Shown here one piece after another: positions 1 through 11,200 of a stretch of DNA of 64,000 nt. The notes under the pieces were generated by a model that searched no databases, was not told where the DNA came from, and worked only from the letters and a program-made list of their open reading frames with translations. A program made the translations under genes and the position numbers. Position 1 is the stretch's first letter. Each line of letters starts with the position of its first letter. The DNA is taken from assembly GCA_009103225.1 (NCBI GenBank), contig RHPI01001132.1:337985-401984 (forward strand), in the 5' to 3' direction. The DNA is from Chlorokybus atmophyticus (taxonomy: Eukaryota; Streptophyta; Chlorokybophyceae; Chlorokybales; Chlorokybaceae).

Positions 1-3000
1 CCAGGTCCCCCGCCCCCCTCTTCTCATAATAACATACGACCCACCCTAAGGAATGCTGCTCTCTGTACGATGTGCGGTGTTGCAAGAGCTCCCTTTCCAC
101 TTCGGTTGCATCCTTCGGCAGCGTTGTGAACTCCCCACAAGCAACTCGCCGCTTGCTCTCGTAAGACCAGTCAAACCACGTCCGTGCCCGAGACCCAAGC
201 TCCAACCGCTGCTGCAACTCTTCCACGCTGATTATTGGTATCCACGTGCGATTCCCTGTGCGCACACACACACCATACGCTTAGCCATCCCAACACACGC
301 ACGCTGTGTTCGATTCGTGTGCAACAGTTTGCGCACGTTTGTTGTCCTCGTTGCTGATATCCGCCACGCAGAAGATTGTGCCATTGCGAAGGATAGAGTT
401 CGTGCTGCCGATATCCGCCACAGATACAAGAACCCTTGCGAGGTCCCATTGGCTCGGGTGTGTGCGCGCAGATGCGTGCTGGACAACAATCTCATCAACA
501 CCCTGCTGCATGAACCTGTACAGCCGTGCGCGCCGCGACACTTCATCATCGAGCAGATTGGCTTCACGTAACTGATAGATCTGGCGCCGATGAACCTGTC
601 ACAAGCAATGGTCAACACACAAAATACGAATGACAAACATCAGGTACACATCTCAATTGCAACGGTTGTAAGGGATGGCAACTTACATCCAACACAAGGT
701 CATGCTCATAATTGCGCTGCCGATCTTGCCGGTACCAAGCTTCCCATTTGGACTGGACATTTGTCAGCTGCAGCACGCACACAATGCAAGGTCAGCTACA
801 GCTCACATGAGAGGTGTCGTACGGAGTAGCAAGCAGTCGGGTATGCAACCTGAGCTTCCAGGATCGGGAGACTGACAGCATCGTCCTTGATTAAGCCACC
901 CACCATGGTTGGCATCGCCTTGGGCAATGCATTGATGACTACCTCATCTTCCATGCTGCTCAGATTGGATATCAAAAACCACATGTTAACCCGCAGCTGA
1001 CTCACAGCCTCATGGCAGCAACACATGCACATACGCACGCACATACACACGGTGGAGGACTAGTACCTGATCAGAAAGTGTGTAGATCCAGGATCACCCT
1101 GACGTCCTGCTCTTCCCCGCAGCTACATGAAGCCCAGGATTGAGTTCATGGTTCGTTTAATGAGATACAATTCACGCAATTGGCACGCAGACCCTTTGCA
1201 TCTCACACACCTGGTTGTCAATGCGACGCGAGTGTTGCAACTCAGTGCCAAGCACATGCAGGCCACCCATGTCTAAAACAGACTGCTGATCCCGTTGGCA
1301 GCGGGCGCGGTACTTCTGCAAAGTCAATACACAAGCTTCAATCACAGATGCAAGCACAAACATAAGGATTCCAGAAGATAATCAGCATGCAATGCTTTGC
1401 AGAAAGCACCAAGACAAGACACCAAAGGGCACCTGTAGCAGCATTCGGTATGCAGCCACCACGTCAGGAGTGGTTTCCAACAGATACTGCAGATCCAGTG
1501 TTCTTTTCTTCACATCCACCCAGGCCCGATTGGCCTCATCACTCAATCTGAAGTCTATGATGACTGTCGTGCACGTTGAGTCAGAGTTGTGCACACCAAC
1601 TTGATGACCAAAAAGCGCTGTGCTCGTCATTGAGTCGTAATACCTGTTTTCTTAGCTCGCTCGAGCAGCGCCGAGCATGCATACAACATGCGCGCATCAT
1701 CCGCATCAATCTGCTCGTCCACACCAAGCTGCGCGCCAAAAATGACATTGCGCAGCTCCCAGTAGAGCAGCTTCCGAGCCAGACCCTGTCATTGACAAGG
1801 AACACGAGTTACAGGCGAGCAATCATAGCAAGCATTGATTGTCTGTTGCAGGCCATACCTCTGGATTGCCGCCAAGGATAATGTCCGTTCCCCTGCCGGC
1901 CATGTTGGTGGCAATCGTGACCGCACCAGGGCGGCCAGCCTGAGCAATAATCTCCGCCTCCCTTGCCATATTCTGCCGAATGCATCACCAGTCACCACAC
2001 CGTTGAAAACAGATTGCCAGGATGCAAACACTATATGTCAAGTCCACGGGCACGAGTGCTGCTAACTGTGATGGTGCAATGATGATGAGGCCAGCCCTGT
2101 CCAAAGGAGATTAAGACTTGTCACTGGCGAGCTCACCTCTGGCAGGGCATTGAGCACCTTGTGAGGAATACCCGCCCATCGAAGTTTCTTTGACAGCAGC
2201 ATTGAGTCTGCAACACTGGAGCCAACAACAACGAGAGATGTCATCAACAGGAACTAATATACAAGAGTATGCAAGTTATATTTGTAATGGCGTAATAAAG
2301 CACGCAGCACTCATGAATGTCAAATGCTCATTTCAGTAACCTGCAAGTGTGACTGCAGCACATGTGTTCAAAAGCGGCCCTTACCTGGCAGTGCCAACCA
2401 GCACCGGACGGCCTTCGTCATGAATGTCCGTTACTTCCTTTATAACACCCCGCCACTTTCCTTCGCGCAACTGTCATGTGCACTTCATGTTATATGTCCG
2501 GACACGAGTGCACCGGACAGTCCAGTAAGGTAACAGTGCCAAAACAGCAAGCATACCGCAAAGACATGTGTGGGCAAGTCTATGCGACGGTTAGGCTTGT
2601 TGGTTGGAATTTGGACAACTTCCAACCCATACACAGTGCGTAGCTCTTGTTCCTGAGTATAACCATCAGTCAGTCGTAAGCAAGACCGATAGTGCCATGG
2701 CAAACAGTTCAACAGTACAACCAGATTCCCACCTCAGTGCTAGCAGTGCCTGTCATCCCACACAGTTTTGTGTACTCGCGGAACAGAACTTGATGTGTTA
2801 TGGCTGCCGAAGTCTTTGAGGTGTTCTACAGAGCGCAGAACGCTTGTTGAGAGATAAAGCACCAAGATTACAAGCAAGCAGACCTGCTAAGCTTCGCTGT
2901 TAACCTACCCGAATCTTCAAGCCCTCCTTTGCTTCTATTGCAGCATGAAGGCCCTCATTATAGCGCCGACCGGGTTCAGCACGTCCGGTATTCTGCAGAG

Positions 3001-6000
3001 ACACACTAGTTCGGCGTTAGCCAACAACATGTCCACGAACTTGTCCACATGTGCTTCAGATAACTATGCAACAACATGCCACAGACTCGTCACAAGCGCG
3101 GGATAATGCAGCCAGGAAGGCAACTTGCACGACTGATGTGTACACGCACGCACACGCATGCATACATGCACACAGAGCTCTGCTTTGGAGCTGGTGACTA
3201 CAACAGAATGCCGCATCAGGGCTGGCAACATAGCCAATTGCGTACCGCATTGATGATCTGAACTTGGCCGTCTTGCACAATGTAATCAATGTCCTTACGG
3301 TAGCAACTCTGAGCTCTCAATGCTGCTATAATGTACCTGTGTAACATATGAAATTGCTTTCTTTAGCACACCATATGCATGTGTTTGAATCCGCATTCTA
3401 ATGCGACACCAGCCAAAGCCATCTGAGCATTGTTGTGCAGACGCACGAAAGCATACTTTGCCCATGAGTCTGACTGCGACCAGAGATCTTCGCCTTGAGG
3501 CAAGCACAGCAACCGCTCCGCTGTGTGCATGCCCCTGTCTAGCAATTCCACATGTTTCTTCGATAGGTCATAAGTATAATCAACTTCCTGCTTGTCACAA
3601 CGGCAAGTGAGTCTGAAATCCTGCTAAGCCAACACACAACACTGGCTGGCCTACACTCTTCACAGCAATGCTTACGTCGATTGTATCGAGATCCATTTCA
3701 TCCATTGCACCCTCCGGGTGTTGCGGTCTCCCTTTGAATTGATTTACAAGATTGCACGCCTGCTCAACTTTGGTTTGCACGTCAGTGCCCTGTGCACAGA
3801 CGCGTGTCATCGGTGTGCGAATAAAGCCAACTCAAGCAAAAGGCAAGTGTACCTGAACGCTAATTAGCATGGGGTCTTTGCTGTCATCAATCAAGATGGA
3901 GTCCACCTCATCGACTAACGCATAATGGAACTTGCAGTTCCTATAGCAACAGAGCAGCAGCTTAAAAAGTCAACCAACTGCATGGCTACACTGAGTAAAA
4001 CAAGGATAAGGCATGGACAAGGCAATGTGACTGCAGAGCATTGAACTTTGTTGGTTTCTTAAATGCTTGAAAGTGCGGGACATCTCACCTACGTAGCACA
4101 AGCTCGGTTGGAAACCTTCCCAAGTTATCGCGCAGGAAGTCGAACCCCAGTTCCTGCACTCAAAGCTAGCTTGAGTCCTAAACTTGAGGCTTTGACTGTC
4201 AACTCAACATATTGTACTACAAACAGTGTGAACGAACATACCATGGCTGTCCCATAAGTGACATCCTTCGCATAGGCCGCTTGTCGCTCTTCTGCCGTAA
4301 GTGTACTCTGTGCCAAGCAACCACAGAGTAAGCATCCATGTGCGTGAAGTCATGCAGCTCTCATATGAACATATTGGCTGGGCTTGATACCTTCAGTAAG
4401 CCAACCGATACACCTAGAAACTCAAAAATTGCACCCATCCAGTCCGAATCCCGCTCGGCAAGATACTCATTCACGGTCAGGACGTGCACGCCAAGTCCCA
4501 TCAAAGAGTTCAAATAAGCTGGCAGAGTGGCGACAAGAGTTTTGCCTTCTCCAGTGCACATCTCAGCAACACGTCCATCATGTAAAACGGCTCCACCCAT
4601 AATCTGGATGAGGGTAGAAGCCAGCAAGATTGTATAACTTACGAGGAAGAAGCAATGCCTGAAGTTTCTGCACTGTAGACAAGGTGTAGAGATACATACC
4701 TGCACGTCAAAGTGTCGCATGCGTCGCACTCGCCACGATGCTTCCCTGACTGCAGCAAAAGCCTCTGCCCAACACAAAAGCACGTCAGCCACTGCACTAC
4801 GCAGCCTTCCACGCTGTCACGCTTTCTGCCTACCTGGCAACACACTGTCTAAAGTCTCTCCTGCTTGCACCCTCGAACGAAACTCATCTGTTTTCCCCCG
4901 CAGCTGCAATTGAGACAGTCATCGTTTGTGAGAACAAGTTGGATAGCAATGACATGAAGTACATCTCTGTGCATGGCATGCTTAATCATGCAAACTACCT
5001 CGGTGTCTGAGAGTGACTTCATATGTTCTTCCCACGCATTGACTTGACGCACAACTGACCAGTAATGACCCATGACGGTCCTGGTTCTGCGTGTGGAATT
5101 CCTGTGCAAAGGCGTCCACTGTCAAGTCCCGTGCATTTGAGAGTTTGGCAGCCACACAAAAGCAAACCTGGGCGCAGATCTGTGCGACGTGCTGGCTCCA
5201 TCAGAAGTCCTGTCTGGGCTCAGATTGTCTAATGCCTGCAAGCACAACACAGAACCTGAGTAATACCAAGACCAAGTGATACTTAACCAAAGCATAGAAC
5301 AGCATTGTCAACCCTCCCTTGTGTAAGCATATGATTGGTTCTGTGGTGCACAGACTTGCCTGCTGAGCGTCTGCTGTACCATCGCTAACTCTACTTCTGC
5401 CAAGATCTTGCGCGCCGTTTCCTGCCTGTAGTTGATCTGCTACTGAAGCAAAACTATCCCTATGCCTGCTGCTGTGCTCATGCACGCCGTTCAAATGTGA
5501 CATGCTGGCACCGTTTGGGCGAGAGTCAACTCCTTCGGTTACCTGCAATCACAAACCCCAGGGGTAAGGTTGACAACTTACAGGAACACATCACTTCCAT
5601 GTACACACTTTTGTGTAATAAACATGTACTTGCCTGATGGTTGTCTGCATGATCGGACAAACTTGGAGCTAAGGTGTTAGCACCACCGTTTCTTTCATCA
5701 CGAGGCAGATCGTTGCGTCCCGCAGCCTGCACACAATGAGTAACATGTAATCAGATTATTGATTTGCCAATCAGGTAGAGCCCACAGATGTGCACAACTG
5801 GCGACAACACAGACACTGTCTAGGTGACATCTGACTTGAGACCATAGACCATAGAGACAGCTGACTTGAGACCATATCATCATGTTGAAATTGGTTATCG
5901 GGAATATTGTTGCCAAACTATTTTTGCAAAACAACCTGAGGGCTTACCTCTTTTCACGACCTCTGGAATTGGCAAACATAACTGTCACAGCTCAACATGC

Positions 6001-6781
6001 TCTATACAGTAATCATCAATACGCATTTCGGCAAGACCCATAAACCTGGCAGCAGCAGCCTGCTTGCCACAAGCTGTTTCAACGAACGGAGCACAGTTTA
6101 AGGTGCGGGCGCTAACGCACTGGCTATTGATTAAGGAACAGAGTGCTTCTCACTTCGCAATATAGCCTCAACAGACACTACGGAAAGGAACGCAGGAAAA
6201 CATAATCTTTCCCAATGATAGACCAACATGATCTTGGGCGACAAGTTGCTTCGGTTGATCACACAAGTTGGAAACCAACCAGTACCTCTCAGCACATAGT
6301 TCAACTGTGTATGCAGGTGTGAACGTATGCACAAGTCACGAACATACAGGAGACTGTGTACAAACCACCTGCATGCAGTACTGCACACTGCTTTACGTCA
6401 GTAAGTCAAGCCTACGTTTCGTTGCATTGAATATCATCGATATTGAAACTGATCGACAACAGTCAGAATTGAACGAGTGAATTAATCCCACACGAGGCTT
6501 TACGCATACACATGCGGACTAGTCCTGATAATGTGTATACAACTTACGTCATGAGCACCATCCTCCGACGACGCAGCGTAGCACGCCAAACCAGGCCCGC
6601 GAGGACGCCTCCTCCGCTGGCGTGGTGAGAACGCTAGCGGCAGCGCTGGATGCTCCTGCAAGCTGCGCCTACCTGGATCTGCAGCGGTGCTGGCAGCAAG
6701 GCGCAACGTCTCCCCTCCCACCACCAAACTCGCCACCCCCGCCGTCGCCGCCATCGTTGCCTCTTTGGCGCCAAAAAGCAT
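1..6781 (-). CDS. secA: SecA preprotein translocase ATPase, chloroplast type, 3'-partial
   Basis: SecA is the ATP-driven motor that pushes proteins through the SecY channel, here presumably in a plastid membrane. The gene has about 25 small exons. Exon 1 (6781-6548) gives a 78-residue basic, Ala/Arg-rich N terminus resembling a transit peptide. Exons 5726-5634, 5542-5360 and 5235-5168 add a Ser/Asp/His-rich linker of about 115 residues. The motor follows: exons 5101-4999, 4903-4834, 4764-4700, 4603-4391 (Walker [15 protein letters not shown]), 4307-4242, 4153-4089 (LGFDFLRDN), 3940-3853 (Walker [10 protein letters not shown]) and 3789-3676. Later exons hold GMTGTAST near 2740, [14 protein letters not shown] near 1900, [10 protein letters not shown] near 1240 and [13 protein letters not shown] near 1090. 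The last visible exon runs open off the left edge, so the C terminus is missing. Two introns use GC donors. Residues after DEVDSILID (KDPMLIS) resemble plant SECA2 (inner-envelope system) more than SECA1 (thylakoid), but I cannot settle the type. Confidence 0.93.
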
Positions 6782-6912
6782 GCCTGGCGTTAGGGTTTGA
6801 TTGCGGGTTAGCTTGGCAGGCGGCGGCGGCGGCGGCGCAGGAGAAGGAGGAGCAGGGGGAGTAGGTGTTTGCGGGTGTGGTCGTAGTCGTGGTTGTGGTC
6901 GTCGTCCTGGTC
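6782..6912. promoter_or_regulatory. Short head-to-head intergenic region of SecA and DENR
   Basis: Only 131 bp separate the SecA start codon (minus, 6781) from the DENR start codon (plus, 6913). The segment is rich in GGC/GGA and GTG/GTC triplets with no obvious TATA box. Both transcripts must start here or inside this interval, so it is inferred to be a bidirectional promoter and both 5' leaders. Confidence 0.55.
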
Positions 6913-8240
6913 ATGCCGTTGGTAGCGAAGAAGGTGCTGTACTGCGGGGTGTGCGGGTTGCCACCGGAATTCTGCGAGTTCGGCCCGGACTTTGAGAAGT
7001 GCAAGCCTTGGCTAAGGAAGCATGTGCCTGAGCTCTACCCGGAGCTGAGCACTAGCGGAGGAGGGGGAGGAGGCGATGGTGCCAGTAACGATGGCGGTGT
7101 GGCCAGGGACGGCGGTGCACTCCCTGCCACGTCTTTAGAAGAAAACCTGCGGGCTCTGTCGGTGAGTGGCAGCAGTAGTGTGCTCCCCTTCGTGCGCATG
7201 TCATTGCTTTTGTTGCAGTCCGTGTTTGGACCGGCAGGCGTCTGTGCCGCGTGCTCAATTATATACTTGAAGAATGCTTGCACTCTACGTCTGCCGATCA
7301 GAATGTGCATGCATGCAGGTGTAGAATGGTTCTCTCGTTTTTGAAAGCTGACTTGCTGCAACAGTTAATAGGTCAAGCTACAGCAAGTGCATTATATGAG
7401 CAGTGCATGAGCATTGTTTCTCGCAGTAAAAGCCTGCATTGCAGCAGCAAAGCCTTGGAAGCCTGCCGCTTTGCTGCTGCAATGCAGTAATGAGGTCTGT
7501 AGCAAAATGCTTACATGCGGGAGAGATATTTTGTCAGCTACATCTGTCAGCCTGCCAACCTAGCTCTGAGTACTGCAGTTCTGTGTGGTGCATGGTTGGT
7601 GGCTGAGTGGTGTGCAATGCTGTGCAGGTTGCTGATGGCAAGCCATCCAGTAGCGGCAAGGATGCAGACTCAGATGTTATACGATTGCCGGGAGGCAAAG
7701 TTAAAAAGAAAGAGGCGCCTGAAGTGGTCATCGAAATCGTCACGCGCAACAAGCGCAAGCATGTCACTGTTGTGAAAGGGCTGGACGGGTTTGGCGTAAA
7801 GCTGGTGCGTGCGAGTTGATTGCCTTCAACACTTGCATACTAACACGCAAGTGCTGAACAAGCGTGTTAGTATGCAAGTGTGGTAGAAAGCAGGTGTTTG
7901 ATGCGCGCTTCCAACATGTGCAAGTTATGATGCGTGTGTTGGCAGCACATCACGTGAGTATGGGTTTTGTTGCTTATGTTGCTGTAGTCATTGTTGTTAG
8001 CTAGTCGCACTTATCGCACTGGGTGCACACAAATTGCAGAGTGATGCGGCGAAGAAGTTTGGGAAGAAGTTTGCGTGCGGGGCATCTGTGGTGAAAGATG
8101 CCACTGGCAAGGACCAGATTGACGTGCAAGGAGACTATCTGGTCGACATAACAGAGTTCATCGTAGAGACGTGGAAGAGCGTGCCCGATAGTGCTATGTA
8201 TTGGGTAGAAAACGGGCGCAAGGAGAAGGCTGAACTCTAG
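6913..8240 (+). CDS. DENR: DENR, density-regulated protein (translation re-initiation factor)
   Basis: DENR pairs with MCTS1 to recycle 40S subunits and promote re-initiation after upstream ORFs in the cytosol. Three exons join in frame: 6913-7161, 7628-7804 and 8040-8240, giving 208 residues (human DENR is about 198). The N-terminal part has the Cys-rich motif YCGVCGLPPEFCEF followed by KCKPWL, as in the family. A Gly-rich linker follows. The C-terminal SUI1/eIF1-like domain is visible as VVIEIVTRNKRKHVTVVKGL, FGKKFACGASV and IDVQGDY. Donors are GTGAGT and GTGCGT; acceptors are TGTGCAG and TTGCAG. A TGTAAC sits about 12 bases after the stop and may be a poly(A) signal of the algal TGTAA kind. 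Intron 2 holds a perfect 20-bp hairpin (7829-7881). Confidence 0.95.
7829..7881. repeat. Perfect 20-bp inverted repeat in DENR intron 2
   Basis: The left arm 7829-7848 and right arm 7862-7881 are perfect reverse complements around a 13-base spacer. In the DENR pre-mRNA this would form a stable stem-loop 25 bases after the intron donor. Confidence 0.85.
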
Positions 8241-11200
8241 CAGCTTCTAGTTGTAACTATAGCCGCAGTTGTACAGTGCCGCACTCGTTACTGCGGAGGT
8301 TTGGTGAACAGGGGATATCACTGGCTGCTGTGCGCGCATTTCCTCCGCTGTGATTGAGCCTGCAGCATCTCATTCCAGGTATTGAAACTTCAGACGCTTT
8401 TAGCTATGGGGGTTCTTCTTGTGAGGTGCTGGCCACAGAAAGGTGTTGATGACAAAGATGATGGTGACATGCTCATAATTATTGTCAGTCAACCAATGCG
8501 CACAGCGAGCCCGTGTGGGCAGGTAATTGACACTACAGTGTGTTAGTTAGCAACAAGCAAGACATTAGAACGGTGGTGGCGTATGATCATGCTTGCATGC
8601 TGTTTGAGTATGTGCTTATGCATAAAGCATGTACAAAACTGCTTCGATCATATCCTGTACAATTCTGCTTTGCGTTGTTTGTACACGCAATTTGTAAGTG
8701 ACTTGCATACAGCACTTCCATGGAAGAGGTGGAGAGGTAACAAGGTCACCTGTTTGACAAGCCAACTATGTGCATACGGCGCCCTTAGTATCACAATCTG
8801 ACGTGCGTGTCATTATAGCTACTTCGGACAACATTGTCATATGAAGCAAAGCGCATCATGTGCGAGGCAATAGGAACTCAACATCAGCAAACTAGTCTCC
8901 ATGTATTGCACATTGCACAGTTGAACCGTTGTGCGCCATTATTATAGAGGGAGAGTCTATGGCTACCAACCACAATTACACACGATACATAATTAAGGCA
9001 GAATTGCTTACCAAACAAACTCCAGAAGTGTGATCACAATCTTGACCAAAGGCACAAGCAAACCACGAGGAAAACATGAATCGCATGGGGGCCAAGGCAA
9101 GGCTCGGACCCTTGAGCGGCAGAAGGGTAGGGAGTAGGCAGGCTGCTAGCATGTTGCAAGGTCAACTTGCAAGCGCAGAGGCAAAGCAAAGAAGCAGAGG
9201 TCACGCCCGGATGTTGAACTCTGTTGGTGGCAGCGTTTGTTGTGGGCGTGCATGCTCTAACCACCTGCATGTACAAGTGCAACGGTGTTACATCCTATAT
9301 ATAGGCCTGCTGCCTATCATTTTCGCACAGAGCCTACCAAGCAGGTGGCGCGTATTGTAGCTGTAAGTTATTATGGTGTCAATGAGCTGCCTTGTTTCCT
9401 GCAAAAAGTGAGCCATGAACGTGCACAGTCTTATATATCAAACATACTGCGCTACGACCACATTGAGCTTGGTAGACGTGGCAATGGCAGAATGCCAATG
9501 TGGTGCACGCATCACGGATACGGTGGCAAATGCTGGTTCCCTCCATTTATTGTACACCCGTATGCAAATGCCGTGCTCTACTGTTTCAAAGATTAACATG
9601 TCTAGATATGGAATGGCAGCACTTGAAGCTGTGTGTGATGATATCAGCATGTGCTGAGGGTAGATGCCCCCTGTAATGCAGCATCAGACATATACATGAA
9701 GTGCTGAAACTCTAGAACGACAACAACCAGCAAGTCACCCATAATCTTAGGCTACTTCTTGCCGGCTTTACGAAGAGCGGCCTATCTACCAGCGGGTATA
9801 GGCGTCACTACCACCTGAGCTCATAGGCGAAAAGATCATAGTTTGCTAGATACACGCCAGCCGGGTTTTCCATGGGGATACTAATGCATTGTACATGCAG
9901 ACAATCATTGGATGTCTGCAAAATTAAGTTAGAGCATACAAAGAGCAACAGGGCATGCAGCTCCGTAAAGGCCGTAGTAGTACCCTCCGTAGCTGTGACT
10001 GTACCAACAAAACATCATGTTTTACAACTCCTGCAACAATGGTGACGTGCAAGGTGGTGGCCCTGCGGTGTCTATGCATGTAGGTAAACACTTCATGCAT
10101 GACCATACCACTGCTGGACACCAAGTCATCGTGTGCCAACTTAGCATAGAGGGTGGTAAAGTCATAAGTTTCACATTGCAAAAACTCAAATTTTTTTTTT
10201 TAATACGGGTGGTATTGAGATTAGTATAAAGACGCTCAAAACCTGCTGAGTTTTTTAAGTCCAAGCAACAACATAAGCACTTGGATCCTGCACGGTTTCA
10301 GCCCATGTCATTTACGGCCAGTGCACAGATCTTGTAAACACGTGTCAACCATACAAACACATCTGACAAGGTCGTATCATATGCTGCTGCGAGAAAGCGC
10401 AGCTTAGGTGGTTGGCTTGGCACTGCTTTAACCGGCAGTTAAGTAGAGGTGGGGCATTAGCGGGGTGGAGTGATGCTTATGCTGACGAAAGTCATTGTCG
10501 ATGCAGAACTGTGCATGGGCTTCCAGCACCGCTGCTAACGGCCGTGGCCAGAGTTGATATGTGGGTGTGTTTAGCTCTGCGGTTAGACATTGTAAGTAAT
10601 TGTGTTTGCACATAATGGCGAACATAGAAGCAAATATGTGCACCTGTGTCACCATAAACACTGTGCCACAGTGTGGCAGTGCAAACTATATGCATCATAT
10701 GATATGATGCATGTAATATATGATGTTATGATCCATCATCAACATATGCAAGTGTTGTGTTGCAGATGGTATAGGTGGTGGTGCTGCAGCTGTATGTACT
10801 TGCAAATAATTAATGACCGCATGCACCCATGCACGCAGCAATCCAGGTTGATGGTGGCGCGCTTCCTAGGATTCAGCGCATCTGTAGAGCGCTGTGGTGG
10901 TGGCTCGCAGGCATGCTTCGGTTGTTGCCAGAGCTAGCATCCTGAACTTGATACCACATTGCAATAGTGCAGTAACGACCGGTAAGCAAACCATAGAAAA
11001 GTCACCAACATGTCAAAGATCAAAATTTGTCAAGCCAGCCAGCAACGTTGTGTGGCATCCGCAATGCTGCATCAACTGTGCTTGCTCTGCAGCATTATTG
11101 CGTGTGACCATAGAGGAGCGATTGCACCGAGCCTTACTTGAAGTGCGGTTGTACTTCCACATCACTAGAGGGTTGACTCAGTGTTGCTGCAAGTGTGGTG

